From: Terana coerulea
Taxonomy: Eukaryota > Basidiomycota > Agaricomycetes > Polyporales > Phanerochaetaceae
Reading direction: 5' to 3'
Length of the DNA: 64,000 nt
Assembly: GCA_024811115.1 (NCBI GenBank)
Contig: JAKOGH010000324.1
Location: forward strand, 148,984-212,983
The translations under genes were made by a program, and so were the position numbers. Position 1 is the first letter of the stretch, and each line of letters opens with the position of its first letter. Shown piece by piece: positions 23,690 to 36,855 of the stretch. The notes beneath the pieces were generated by a model. The model ran no database searches, was not told the origin of the DNA, and worked only from the letters and a program-made list of their open reading frames with translations.

Positions 23690-26600
23690 CTACGCGCCAA
23701 TGTGAATGTAGTTAACCCAGCTCTCGAGATCAGCGCCTTTCCGTCTCAGCTGTTTGGTAGCTGCGCAGAGCGCACGCGCTGCACGCTTGAACCCCACTTC
23801 TTGCGGATACTTCTCGTCCTTTTGAGCCAGGACGCTCGAATAGAAGTGCCGGACGAGGTCGGGCCCGTCGTCGTCCTTCATCTGCCACATTGTGCCCACG
23901 ACGCTTCGGAACCCGGAGAACTGCATTGCGGCAGCGAGGTGCAGCACCTCGTCCACCGCGCTGTCTTTCGCCTGCTCGGCGGTGTGGCACGCCGACAGGA
24001 ACGCCAACTCCGCGTCAGGTAGGTGTGACTTGATGATGTCCAGCAGAGTGAGCCGCTCATCCTCGTGCAGAACGAACGCAGAGTCAAACGGCTGCCCAGC
24101 CCTCAATGACCCATGGCAGGCGAAGTGAACCCAAGGGTGGGACTCTAACTGCTCCGTGACTGCAGCGCGAGTGCATTGGTCCCCGAGCATGGCGTCCGTC
24201 CCAGTGTGCAAGGTTTTAACGGTCTCGATTTCTTCTTGAACCTTTTGCAGTGAGCTTCCGGGCTGTGCGACGGCGAGGAGACGCGCGGGTACGCTAGGAG
24301 TGCATTGGACGGTCGAGCGCGCCTCAATAAGAGCGGTGAGCGTTGGTGTGTAAGACGAGATGTAAAGGTCCGGGAGGTACAATTTTCTTTTCGAACCGGG
24401 TACTGGGGGAGCAGGACCTGCCGCGTGAAGCGGCAACGCTGTGACGACAGAGGTAGGACACCACCAAATTCGGGACCCTTTCGGTATTCCCATATTTTCC
24501 AGTTCACCAACAACTGGGCCCACGACGAGCTCCCACAGTCGCTCCAATGTCTGCCGAAGGACTCGACCATATTGTTTCGGCGTGCGCCCTAATTCCCGGC
24601 GAGCTTCCACAAGATTCTCCGCAAGAGTAATCGCCTCTTTATGGAAGTTGTCTGGCAACGCGATGCGAACGGGGTCGCGGTCACAAAGAACAATTACTAC
24701 GTCGCAATCATGGTCGTCGTGGTTGATGAGAATGACGGGCCCTTCGAGTGCCGCGGTCTGAAGAATGTTGAAGTCGGGCAACCTTAGGAAGTCCGCGAAG
24801 CCCTGTTTCGAGCGAATTTCTCCAACAATGTCGTCCAATCGCGCGGTGAGCTCCCGCTTACGTTTGAGCATGTCTCCATACAGCTCCCGTTCGCGAGCAT
24901 TACTGCTTCCTGCGGGAGCGGCCAGCGCTGCCTGACTCTGCGGGTCCGTCGAAGTGCCGAGGCCGTCCAGTGCGCGGCAAACGTCGACAAACGTCGCGCG
25001 CAGTGAATCATCGACGGCGGCTAGTTTGGTGAGCGGTGTCCTCAGACGTCGGACTTCTGACCACAGGAGGGCACGGCCCTGCTCCAGCATCTGTACTGCT
25101 AGCTTCACCTCCTGCTTCTCCAGGGCATAGGAGACGGCCTCCAGCGTCAGATCTCCGTGCTCCCGAAGCGTTCTGTGCTGCATCTCCAAGGTCGGGCTGA
25201 CTACAAGCACCTTCTCCAAGAGCTCAACGCAGGTGCGGTACGCGAGCATCGCGGACGAATGGTCGTGCTCTCTCGCTGCTCGTGCCCAGAAAAAGGCCGC
25301 TTGAAGCTGCACGGTCGGGTTGGCCACGTTCGACGGATCTGCACCAAGGGCCACGGAGCTGAGCAAGGAAATTGGTTCTTCGAGGTCGCATGTCTGAGCC
25401 GTAGTTTCTTGCTCTTGGAAGGCCATTAGGGCTGCTGCCAGATTATTGAGCTGGACAGGCCTCCACGGATGCCCAGACGGGATAAGGCGCAGCGCTTCTC
25501 GTCCGTGCTCGACACTCGTCGTAAGGTCTTGTATGTCTCCAGTTTGTTCGTACCGGGCGAGGAGGCCCAGAGCCAGATTTGAGAGGGACATCCACTTTTC
25601 CAGCTGCCGTTCTGGAGGGTACAAGAGAAGCGCCTCGCCGTGCCGGCTGATAGCCTGCTCGAGATCCTGAACGCCATCAGTTCGCTGGAAGCGTTCGTAG
25701 TGCGCCATAGCGAGGTTGTTCGTCGATCGCCATAGCTCAGAGGGTCCCAATGGCTGGATTGTCAGAGCTTCCTTGTAGGATGCAATGCACTCCGCCAGGT
25801 CGTCCAGATCCTCCGTCCTCTTGAAAAGAGCATGCAGCGCCATGCCTATGTTGTTAAGGGAAGGCCATCGTGTGTAGTGGCCGGAAGGGCAGAACGTGAG
25901 GACCTCCCTATAGCACTGTATCGAGTCTCGAACGTCCCGTATCTCGCCTGCGACATTGAAGCGAGCGTAGAGGGCCATGGCGAGATTGTTGAGGGGTAGG
26001 CGTCGATTCGTTGACTCAGGGCTAAGAAGTCGTAGTGCCTCGTTACAGTGCGCAATACACTCCTCGAGGTCCTCGATTCGCCCTACACGATCAAAGCGGG
26101 AGTATAATGCCAAAGAGACGCTGTTCAGAAACCACCATCGCATCGGGCTCTCAGAGGCGGATATAGTCAGTGCGTCTTGCCCGTGAGCGAGACACTGTTC
26201 GAGGTCCTGCAAATCCCCCGTGTTCTCGTAGCGGCACTCCATCCCGAGGCTCAGATTTGCGACAAGCTCGGCACGCCGGGAATGACTGAGCGGACATACG
26301 GAGAGTACTCCGCGCAAATGGTAAAGCGCTTTGTCGAGGTCGTCCTTGTTTCCTGCGAGCTTGAAGCGTGTCAGTAACGCCATTCCCAGGGTACTAAAAG
26401 CTCCAACCGCTCCGCGAGTCCAAAGGGTGGCCGCGGAAACGCTGAATGAAGATGTGCAATACATTGCTCGAGGTCGTCGGTGTCCCCCGCCTGATTGAAC
26501 CGGGAGTATAGCCCGCATCCGAGGTTGTGTAGAATCAGGGATCGCTGGGGATGAGTGGTCGGACAGAGGGACAGCGCTTCACCAAGACGGTCAATGCTTT

Positions 26601-27264
26601 CTGCCAAGTCTTCCGGTCGATCGTCGAGGTTGTAGCGCGCCTGCAAGGCCAGAGCCAAGTTGTTAGACGACAGCCATCGGTCTGGGTGCGAGGGAGGCTG
26701 CAACTCAAGAGCCTCTGTATGGCACGACACGGCTTCTGTAAGGTCGTTTACGTGGCCGGTGGAGCAAAATTGGTGATACAAGGCCAGGCCAAGGTTGTTC
26801 AGTAGAGTGGCGTGGTCACAGTCACCGGTAGGGAGAAGCTGGATTGAGTCTCGATAATGGGAGATACACTCCTGGATGTCCTGTGTGTTTCCAAGCGCCT
26901 GGAAGCGAGAAAACAAGGCCCCGGCTAGGTCTTTAAGAAGCACCCAGCGACGCGGGTATGCGTGGACAGGTTCGGCGCGGAGGAGTGTGTGGTAGTGATC
27001 GACGCATTCGTGAAGGTTAGCGAGATCACCCCGCGCCATGAAGCGTTTGTGAATTGCCTGGGCGAGCTGCCACACAACGCGATTTCGACCAGCAGTATCC
27101 AGCGGTTGAGTGTCCAATGCCGTCCGATGCTCGGCAATTTCTTCGCTCAAAGGGTCCGCGTCCAGAGGTGCGGCATGATCCACTTGCGGACTAACCGGCT
27201 GAGCGGTGCCATCCCTTTCTTCGACTTGTAGCCCATTTCCAGCAGAGATTATAGTTGCGTTCAT
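23690..27264 (-). CDS. TPR-CHAT protein (caspase-like CHAT protease domain)
   Basis: About 1,190 residues. The N-terminal two thirds is a chain of tetratricopeptide-like repeats of about 50 residues with the pattern LNNLGLALYxxF, G-x4-DL, EAL-x-L-x-P (for example SSNNLALALQARYNLDD, LNNLAMALYARFNVAGE). A helical linker follows, then a C-terminal CHAT domain. The expected His-Cys dyad is present: His in VHFACHGS (codon 24113-24115) and Cys in LSACHTAEQ (codon 23987-23989). CHAT domains are cysteine peptidases related to caspases and separase; in bacteria TPR-CHAT proteins act in defence and cell death, and agaricomycetes have many fungal ones. The frame breaks once, at the four-A run 26396-26399, where a fifth base would join the 5' part (27264-26400) to the 942-codon frame. 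No gasdermin-like partner is seen nearby. Confidence 0.85.
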
Positions 27265-28208
27265 TGCAAGACCCCCTTCGGCGCAACAAGTCGTCCTGTA
27301 GATGCATCCCAGTCAGCGCTTCTACGTGGCAGAAAAGTGTGAAGACAAGTATACTTCAAAGTACCGTAATGAAATCGGGGCCCTGAGTTTCAGCCTTTTG
27401 ATGAGATATTTAGCTCTACAATACGGAATGATCAATCAACATGTAACGGTAAAGAGAACCGCGCCGCACCTGAAGGCTCTCGGTGAAGACGTGCAAGGAA
27501 ATTCTGTACTGAAGGCCAGGTCTTTAGTTCTTAGTGCGATTTAGACTCCGGGCCGCACCGCAGCACAGCCGGTTATGCGAGTGAGTACACAGCCCGTCAG
27601 CTGCATAGCAACCGCAGCAGCGCATGGTAGAGTTGGCGTGAAGTCAAATTGCTGGCGGCAATCGTGACGCTTCGTGGCGCAGTCACAATCGGATCACAGC
27701 AACGGCGTGACGTTACGCCAGTGACGAATCACTGCTGCGTTTACCTCTCTCGAACAAAGACATACCGTGTAGCATACGACGAAACATAGGATACATTGCA
27801 AATACTTGTACAGACAATGCACAGCGCGGCCGTCGACCCGCGCACTACAAGATAATCAGCGAGTACGGTATAATACTGTATGTATGGCAGACACATGCGA
27901 TCAAATTTGAGGTAGCGATCAGACAAGGAAGAAATGACACAAGTACAGAATGTACATATGGTACAGAAAGAAAGGGTGCAGAGAGGCGAGTGTTTGATTC
28001 TTGATACGAGGTGACGGTTCAGATATGCGCTGAGAGTGACGTGCAGAAGGAGAAAAATGCGATGCAGGTGGTAGCAGAAGGCTGGAGCCTAGTCACAGTG
28101 GAACGAAGGCGGATGATGCCAGTGATGATGTTGCAGTGGATGGATGATGTCCGAGAGGGACACAGGACAGGAGAGAAAGCCGAAGGCGCAGCAGCTCCGG
28201 CGCCCCGC
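27265..28208. other. Intergenic, 5' flank of TPR-CHAT and 3' flank of PPS1
   Basis: AT-richer sequence without coding frames of note. Both neighbours are on the minus strand, so it should hold the TPR-CHAT promoter and the PPS1 3' untranslated region. Confidence 0.45.
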
Positions 28209-31200
28209 TCACGCCGGCGGACGCAGGTACTTCTCGTTGAGCGCGTGCACCTCCTTCGCGAGACACGGCCAGTTCAGGCAGCGCGCGAGCTCCGCCTCGA
28301 GGCGCGTCGCGTCGCCCTGCGCGCGCTCCGTCGCGAGCTTGATCTCCCAGCCAATGAGGTTGTACAGCAGGCGCATGTTCGGCTGGATCAGCACGGACAG
28401 CCGCCGCGAGCGGACGATCAGGTAGGCGTCGACGAGCGAGATGTTCAGGTGTTTCATCACGTATGCGATCTATCACCGGGCCCGGTCAATTGCCTGTCTC
28501 ACCGTGCGCGGAAGCATAAGTAGGGACTTACGGTCACCGTCGCGCTCCTCGACACGCCCACCCGGCAGTGGACGAGCACCTTGCCGCCTTCCCTGCGTGC
28601 GTCCTCTATCCAGTCGCATATCGGCGGGAGCTGCGCCTCGAGCGAGTCGATGCCGTCGTCGCACACGCCCTTGATGTCAAGCACCTTGATGCGCCCCTCC
28701 TTCTCCTCGATCCACAGCGAGCCGGGCTTCGCCGTTGACACACTCGAGTGGAAGTAGCCCTTCCCATTGTCAGGCGGGATCAGCGCGCACTCGCCGACAG
28801 AGACGACGTGCGTGATGCCGAGTGCGTGCAGCATGTACGCGTTCGACGCATGGTTCCTACACCAACTCAGTCAGTCGGCAAACTCTCCTCACAGGCTCGA
28901 AACCAACACTCACAAGTTGCCAAGATACAAGAACGGCAGCACCCGACTCGGGAAGCTCCCATCGAACCGCGGGTCGTTGAACCACACCTGGTGGTCGCCC
29001 ACATGCGCCAGCGCTTGCGGGAGCGTGCTCGCCCGCGGCCGCTTCACGAGACCAAACATGCCCTCGTTCGGCGCACTCGCGCTCAGTGTCGCGGTGTCCG
29101 CGGGTGGCGGGGAGCCGAGCACCGCCGACGCCGCGGGCCCGAAGAACCCGCTGTGCACCTGCCTGGCTGCGAACGACATGCTCATCGCCTGTGGCCGGCC
29201 GGTGCGCGTCGCGGCTTTCGCCTGGGTTGCTGGGACGCCCGCAGCGCGTTCACGTTCGCGTTCGAGGCGAGATTCGATGCGCTTGAGCGGCGCGATCTCG
29301 GTGGGGTACACGAAGAAGCTCCTGCGCTTCTCGACTTGCAGGTCCAGGTACGCCTCGGGGAGTGTCAGCTTCTTGAGGGCCATGATCACGCACAGCGCGA
29401 GACTCGAGCTCTCGGTGTACCCGTCCGCGCTATAGACGAGGACCTTCAACGGCCTCGTACGTAGAGGGGCAGCGGCCGGAGCAACGGGCGGTGAGCTGAG
29501 CGCCGTCGCCGACGTGGAGCGCATGCGGGTGTAGTTTGATGTTTGCGCCGCGGTGGTCTGCTGGGCCTGAGCAAGGAATGGAGGGAACGATGACGGCGGT
29601 GGCAGGCTCGAGGGCCCGCCGAACTGGTTCTGGCCGTAGTGCCCGCTATATTGCTGGTGTCCCGCTGCATGTCCAATCGTGGCCGCATTCGTACTTCGTC
29701 TCGCCATCGCTTTGCCGTTGACACCACCTGCCGCGACCCGCCGTGCCTCGGCCTCTGTGCGTTCGCGCTCCTTCAACGTCCTGTATGTGACGGTCTCCGA
29801 CGATCCGCGGAGAAGGCCTTCGAGCCATGCAATGAACGGCGGCACGCTGTTGCCCGCGTAGGCGATAGAGCTCGGGAACGGTAGATGAATCACGAGGCTG
29901 GCAGGTGGTGGCGGGCGAACAGGAACCTCTTCGTCGAACGCGGTGCCACCACACTCGTTGAACTCCCGCAGACACTTCTCCATCCATCGCTTCTCCAGCC
30001 GCGCGACGTGCTCTCTCCGCGGCGCGCATATGCGTCTGGGATGGGAAGGGCGCCATGTCGTCGCACTCGATGCAGATGTCGTATCCCAAGCTCCTCGCCG
30101 GGTCGTTGTCGCTGAAGTCCCACTCGTCCTTGGCCGGAGTTGTAGGGGTGGCACCAGGACGCGGCGATGCGGTGCGTGAGCCCGAAGCCACAACCGCGTC
30201 AGGAACGTCGCTCGAGTTGCCGAGGAAGACCTGTCCACGACGAGGCTCCCACTTGTCCTTCGTCGACATCCCGCTGAACTGGTGGAACACTGCCTCCTCC
30301 GCCTCGCTCATCGCGGCCGGGAGCGCCGTCGCGCTGAGCGGGAGCGTCATGATTTCACTCGCCTGCGTGAGCTCGCGCATCTCGTCCTTCTCGCGTTGCG
30401 CAAACGAGATCGTGTTCGCCGCGAGCACCGCTTGGTCCTTCGGCGCCGATGGCGCCTCCAGCTGCGGCACAATCGCGTGTGTTTCTGACCCAGTGGACCC
30501 CTCAGTGCCCTGCGTATGTGCCCGTCGTTGCTGCTCCTGCTTACCCTGACTCTGCCGATGGAGGCCGGCGTCGAGCGTCTCGTCGTCCATACGGCTGACA
30601 ACATGGGGCATCTCCCGCTTCACGTCCTCCGGGCGCGCGCACAGCACAAAGACATTGTAGTACAGGAGGTCCGTCTGGCCTCCCCGGTGCGCGCGCTGTG
30701 ACCGTTTGTGTTCGATGGCATGCGCAAAGTGCGTCGCGACGGCGAGTGCTGCCTTGATGTTCCCGCGCGGAGAATAGACCACAATGTCTGACAGGGCAGC
30801 AAAAATCGGCTACGCAAAGGTAGTCAGCGCCCATTCCTCGAAAAAGAGAGCAGCAGCGCATATATGCGCTGTAAGATATCACTCACAACTTGGATGCCAA
30901 AGTTGCGCAAGCTAATCCCTTCGGGCACCTTCGGCTCAATAAACCGGGTCTCGCCCGTCTCGCGATCGATGCAGAGCAGCTCCCGCGGCTTGAACGTCGA
31001 CGTCAGCAGAATACGCTCCGCTTCCTGCCGTTCTTGCTGAGTCTGGTTGTGCTCCTCGACGCCCTCCATAACATGATCCTTTGCCTCTGGCGCATCGTGC
31101 TGCTCGAGCTTCTCCACCGCCGAGGTTGGCAGAGATGATGGGGGCGTGGGCGGGGTAGGAAGGTCAACAGAGGTCGGTGACGCTAGTGTGGGCGAGGGCA

Positions 31201-34024
31201 GGAAGGACGAGGCACTCGACGTCGTAGACGTTGTCGAAGCGTTGGACAGCCGGTGCGCGTGCGCATGGTGCGGCGGTTCTGGGGCACAGGAAACGCGTCA
31301 GCATCCCACTCCGAACCCAGAGAGAACCCGAGCACGAATGACACGAAATGAAGCAAGCCGAACATCAGAAGAAGGAAGAAAAACAAACAAAACGCCGCAG
31401 AAAGCCAAAATGCGCTCTCAGCGAGCGAGCGTCGACCCGGCGCCACGACGGCGAAGCCCACCCAGACCTGTCACGCAAGCGATCTAGCTCTGGCCTTTCC
31501 CTTCTCGCCCGCCTCGTGCCTGTCAGCTGGCCGCGCTTCTGGGCTGGACGCCCAGCCGCGAGCTCGCGGCAGTCCAAGCGGAGAGGCACGATAATCACCC
31601 GCAGCCGTCGCAATCGCCACCATCTGTATGCAGCGCCGCCGCGTCGAACCTAGACCGCCGTGCCTCGCACGCCTGGGAAGGGCGCGGGCCATCCGGGGAA
31701 ACAGCGTCGCAGAGGAGGGCTAGGTGAATAGGCGAATTGGCGATGATGCGCGAAGGCAACGGGATATGGACGTCGATGACAGCGGAGATCCCCCGCATCA
31801 TCCGCAGCGGAAGGAAAGGGGAGAGTGTATGCGACAGCAGTGGAAAGCGACGGCGATCGTCTTGTTATGGACATGATTTCGTCGTTGTGGGATGTTGCAG
31901 TGTCGCAGCCGGCCGCATGCTGCTGGGACCCATCGGAGAGAGAGTCGGACGGAAGAGACTGCGAGTTCCCTGGCGAAGCTTCGCAATAACCACCGCAAGG
32001 CTGAGGTGCCGTAACGCGCCTGTTCCGCAGGTCTTGTGCCTCCCTTTTGCCTCTGGATCAAATCGAGCCAGCCCAAGCTTATTGTGGCGGTCAAGCTTTG
32101 AATGCAGACCACCAAGGTTCTGTTCAGGTGGAAGCATGTCGTAAGGACGGATGTGTCAGGCAGCCGGAAGTGTCGCCAGCGCCACGAACGTTGGCTTCGA
32201 TGAGAGCAAGCGTCGGCGTTGGTGAGGATGGCGAAGGCGGTGAGCCTTGCTCGATGGGAACTGTGGTCGTCATCGGAGTCTAGCGTTGACTGAAGCCCTC
32301 GTCTTGAAGATTACGACTGAAGGCTACGTTTCGTGACCAATGCGGGGTAGGTTGCCGCCTGATAGAAAGAGACTTGGTGGGACCATAGAAGACGGTGGTC
32401 GGCACCGAAGGCAGCCTAGGAAACACAACCACACTGCAGGGAGAGACCACGAAACACGAAGAGAAAAACGAAACCAAAATCCACAACCAAAACAAACACA
32501 GCAGAAGACACGCACCTTTCTCTTTGCCGACGCCTGCCGTGTCAATCGCGCTCAGCGCCGGGCGCGCACCGTGCCCGCGCCTTCCTCCGCCTGGCTCCTG
32601 CGCATCGTGCGAGTGCGGCGCACGGCCCTGGACGGGATGCATGTGCGCGCCCTCGCCGTGCTCCGTGAGGTTCACGCCGACGGGGCGGTCGATGCCTGCG
32701 CGACAGCGGAACTTCGTGAGTTATGTCATGTGAGAGGTTCCAGACGAGCCAAAGCGCACCTGGCATGCGCCCGGGCGTGTGTGCGCCGTGCGGCTCGTCG
32801 CCGTCGCCATCGACGTCCATGCCCACGACGTCCACGTCGATGTCCATCGGCATGTCGCTCATCGCACCGAGCCCTGCGAGCCCTGGCGGGATGCGGTCAG
32901 CAGTGCACCCACACACCACGTCCACGCATGCGTACCTCCAATCGCGCTGAACGCATCCTCCTCGTCGCCCGAGCTGGTGCTGTACCCGTCGTCCTCGTCT
33001 TCATCATCCAGGTAGTCGTCCTCCTCTTCGTCCTCCTCGTCCGCAAACCCGCCTCCCGGGCTGCGCTCGACATGCGCCGGCGGCGTGCCCTGCGCAGACC
33101 GCGCGCGCGCGCTGCGCCTTCACGTTCCGCTCGTACTCCTCCACGTCGTCCTCGTCGCTCGCGACCCACACGAGCCCGCGGAAGCGCGGCACCGGCGCCG
33201 TCAGGCTGACCTGCACCTGGCTCCGGCTGCCCCCGCCGGGGCACCGCTCACCGCCTGGCCGACGAAGAACGCGTTCTGCGCCTCGTTCTCGCCCTCGAGG
33301 CCGTGCAGGAACGGGAAGATGACCGAGTCCGGCGCGTGCGTCGTCATGTACTGCCGGTGCACGCGCGCGAACTGCGCCGCCGTCAGGGCGCGGATCGGCG
33401 GTGGGCCCTGCGCCTTCGGCAGCGGCAGTTGCGCTTGCGCGGGTGGATGGGGCTGCGGGGCGTCGGGCTGCTGGGTGGGGAGACGCGGCGCGGCGAGTGT
33501 ACGAGGGCACGGGTGGGTGCAACGCGGGCAGCGCGTCGAGGAAGCCCGGGGTGTAGTCAAGCCCCCAGCAGTCGGCCTCGCCATGCGCGCGTGTTTCCTG
33601 TGCGGGCGCCGGGACGTGTAGGTCCAGCGTCGCGCTGCGGCTGGTGCTGCAGAACGTGCCCGTCACGCCCTCGCGTTGTGGGATGGCGTCGGCGAGGATC
33701 TCGAGCTTCGCCTCCTGTTCCCGCATCTGCTGTGCCCGCTCCGCGGCATCTCCCGCCGCAAACCCCTTCCGGCGACGTGCTCTCTTCTCGCTGGTCCTCG
33801 TTCAGTGGTACTGAAGCGGCATCGAGAGGCATATTTGGGTAGTCCCGTACGTCGGGCGGAAAGGTCGGGTCAGTGTCGCTCAGCGGTCCACTCTGCTCTT
33901 TCGGTGCAAGGGCGTGCGATGTAGCATGCTCGTAGGCGTTGTTCTTGAATGTGTCGGTCAAAGCGGAGGGTCCTTCACGGGTCATGCGCTCAGCCACGAC
34001 GGGCGTGTCGAGTTGGTGTGGCAT
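28209..34024 (-). CDS. PPS1: Dual-specificity protein phosphatase, PPS1 type (several frame breaks)
   Basis: The catalytic signature HCRVGVSRSAT (Cys and Arg of the phosphate loop) lies at about 28546-28578. It is flanked by LPFLYLGNL, NHASNAYMLHALGITHVVSV and IAYVMKHLNISLVDAYLIV, as in fungal Pps1 phosphatases, which dephosphorylate Tyr and Ser/Thr and influence S phase and septation. Upstream parts with the PPS1 look are SVIFPFLHGLEGENEAQNAF and VPIFAALSDIVVYSPRGNI. Exons: from 34024 to 32936, 32882-32760, 32711-32516, 31278-30887, 30809-28914, 28856-28532 and 28469-28209. At least five indels break the frame: 33763-33766 (C run), 33477-33480 (G run), 33230-33234 (C run), a CG dinucleotide run near 33100-33111, and a GA run near 30010-30020. 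The 32.7 kb junction is also out of phase. Upstream acidic and Pro-rich regions look disordered. Confidence 0.85.
31279..32515 (-). other. Unusually long intron candidate in PPS1
   Basis: A GTGCGT donor at 32515 and a CCCCAG acceptor before 31278 are the only good borders between the N-terminal and central PPS1 exons, giving a 1,237-nt gap. All other introns here are 48-77 nt. Small unrecognised exons may sit inside, or this may be a gene boundary. Confidence 0.4.
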
Positions 34025-36855
34025 GATGGTGGTAGGTGAGATGGTGGTGGTGGTCTAGTGCGTCTGCGGCTGGAGGAGTGTGCAAAGGGGTGCATACAGT
34101 TGGCGACAGGAATAGAAAGAAGAGAAGGTCAGAACTAGCGTATGTGTGAGCGATCAGAGAACGCACGGGTGCAGACACGGGGGTCGTCGTCTTGCGGGGT
34201 CGTCGTGCGTGCGTTGGAAGCCGTCGGGGCTGTCGTCTAACCAAACTCAGGCGGCAATATTGGAGAGACCCGTGTTGGTTCGTGAGCGTCGAGTGCCAAC
34301 GGATGGGGCGTGGAACGGCCGGTTCGGTGGAGAACACAGGCGGCGGGTGGCGGCGGAACAGAGGAGTGGATCAAGAAGGTGTAGGAAGCGGCGGCGGGAG
34401 CCTACAAGACAGATGGAGCACAGGTGAGTTGCGATACGGAGAGGGGCGGGCAAAGCGCGCGATGGTCCACTCACCTGGATCCTCGCACACAGGAGCCTCT
34501 TGTACTTGCGTTATGCGTCTTCGCCGAGTGCTGTCGGTCGTGCGGGCTCGTCTTGGTGCGGTCGTCGTGGTCTTGGTCTTCGCCCTTGCAGAGAAGGTCG
34601 TGGCGCCTCGTCTAGCGTGCTCGCGGTCGTCCAAGCAGTGATCGTATGTATGCGGTCCTTGGCGCCAAAGTTAGAGCCCCTAATCAGCGTCGGGGATGGT
34701 ACTCGTCGTCGTCGTCGTGAACGTCGGGGAAGAGCAAACGGAGTGTGCGCTGGCAGCGTCGTGGTGAGAAACACAACGGACGAGCAGGTCCAGAAATTCA
34801 GAGTTGGTTCGTCGGATGGGTTGCAATCAGAAGCCCGCAGATGACCCCGCCCAGGCCAGGCAGCTGCCGCCCTCGCACCCAGATCGCGCTCCCACGCCCA
34901 AACTCAAAGCTCCAGCTCGCAGGCGCCCAATCCTCCCAGCCAATGGCCGCCCGGCGCTGGGAGGTCCGTTATGCTTGAAATGGCAGGAGGTTGACGGCCG
35001 TGCAAGTTGCCGTGAGGCGCCGGGACCGACGGAGGGATCGTGAGATCGCGATCGGGCTCGTGTTATCGTGGGAGGCGACGGTGAGGGCGTGTGACGTCGG
35101 TGTCGTCGTCGTTGTCGACGACGACGATGAGCAACCACTCCACCTCGACCTGTCGCGATCCCTTTGGCTGCAAGTCCCGACGCTTTGCTCAACGCTTCAC
35201 ACGGCGACGCTCAGGTCACTTGACAGTGGACAGGCACGATACCACACCGCCGGAACCTTCAGACGTATGTATCCCCCTGTCTTGGACGGGCACAGGGCGG
35301 GCAGACTGTCTCTCAATGTCAAATTCCAAACTATGCGGCGGCGGAGCTTGCGCCACCCGCCCTCCGCCATCGTACACCTCCGCAAGAACGATCGTTCTAA
35401 GCCTTCGCCGTCGTGAATGGGGAACGCTGCAATATGGCTCCGCCACTGTACATGGCCGCCACAGGGGCTCACCGGTCACCCCGTGGAAGATTGTCGTCTC
35501 GAATCCCCTCGCAAATGTGGTGGATCCTGGTGGGCATGATCCTTGTTTCGTATGTCCCCATTCAGTCTGTTCTTGATGTCCTTTGTATGCTGCAGAAAGC
35601 CTATTTCTTCCGGGCTATACTCATGCCTTTCACACATAGCCTCTGGTACTCCGCCCTCCCACCTCCTCGCCCTCTCTATGTACAGCACTTCCTTACACCA
35701 CGCCAGTCTCAAGCGTCGCGCAATCCTCAACTCAGTCCTCAACTCTACCCCTTCCGCTCCCTCTCCTATTCACGCTCACATCACCAATGCACAACCCCCA
35801 TCACACGTATCAGCCCAACAGGCCCTCGCACCAACGCAGGATCTAGCCATACAAGGCTAGCACGGCCCAAGCGTCCGGTAATAGATCGCCCTGCAATGAA
35901 GCAGAATGAAATTGGCGGCTGATAAGGCACTGCGAGGGTCGCTCCCGCCCGGATAACGACACGCACGGAGGCGCGCGACAGGGGCCGCAGGGCACTCGCG
36001 CAGGGTGCGTCCGTCGAGGTCCGTCGCCACCTGCACCGCCGCGGCACGCTAGAACACCCTACGGTGTCTCAGGTGCGCCACCCGTGCGCACTCGCAGGCG
36101 CGGGAGGCCCTCGTCGTCAGCAACTCAGGCAAGCCCAGTGCAGCGGTGTGGTTCCGCCACTTCTCAACGCTGCGGAACAGCTCAATACGAGTGAGTCCTA
36201 AACCTATCCACCACCTTGCCTTTCTCACGACCGCCACACTCGACGTCCCACAGCCAGAGGTCCACATACCGCACTTGGTGTGCAGCACACCAGGCTCGCG
36301 CGCACGAAGACGCCGCCTGGCCCACAGGGCCTGCGGCGCCCGCCGCCTCGGGTCGCATCAGCCCTGTGGCGCAATTTACCCGTCGAGCTGCGCGCCGAAG
36401 CATCCCTGCCCTTCGCATCCTCTGCCGCCCTGTGTTCTGCCGCCTTCTGTTTGCCTTCTGTCGGCGGTTTCCGAGGGCTTCGACGTCGGCTTCGGCTTCT
36501 CCTGCGCTTCTCTGGCAATGTGCGGTTGCATCGTATGACGGCGGGCGAGGCCAGGGAGGGCATCAGCGACACTCATCACACGGATCGAGAAAAATGGAAA
36601 TTGCGGTTGTGTCGGTCGGGCACAACGACGATCTGCAGGCCCAGACACTCTGGAACTGGCTGGAAATGGATATCTGTATATCCATCCTCACCTGGACGAC
36701 AGAGAAGAACGTGCGGGTGTGCACGAAGAGGGTCCAGGCCTAGGCAGTCCTGTGCGACGTGAGTGTAACTTGCTCGCTTTCGGATGTATTCACATGCTCG
36801 TCCCTGGATTGCTAGATGTCTCGGTGTGGGCGCATGTGCGCCGCGCTTCATAGAC
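34025..36855. other. Gene-poor region upstream of PPS1
   Basis: No frame here shows a domain. Open frames of 100-180 codons overlap one another on both strands, as expected for GC-rich non-coding DNA. The PPS1 promoter should lie near 34025-34700. Confidence 0.4.

Noticed and set aside
28748..29464. Long plus-strand open frames over the phosphatase gene (also 30055-30549 and 32340-33209)
   Set aside because: They are antisense shadows in GC-rich coding DNA. The minus strand has the conserved phosphatase motifs and splice sites.
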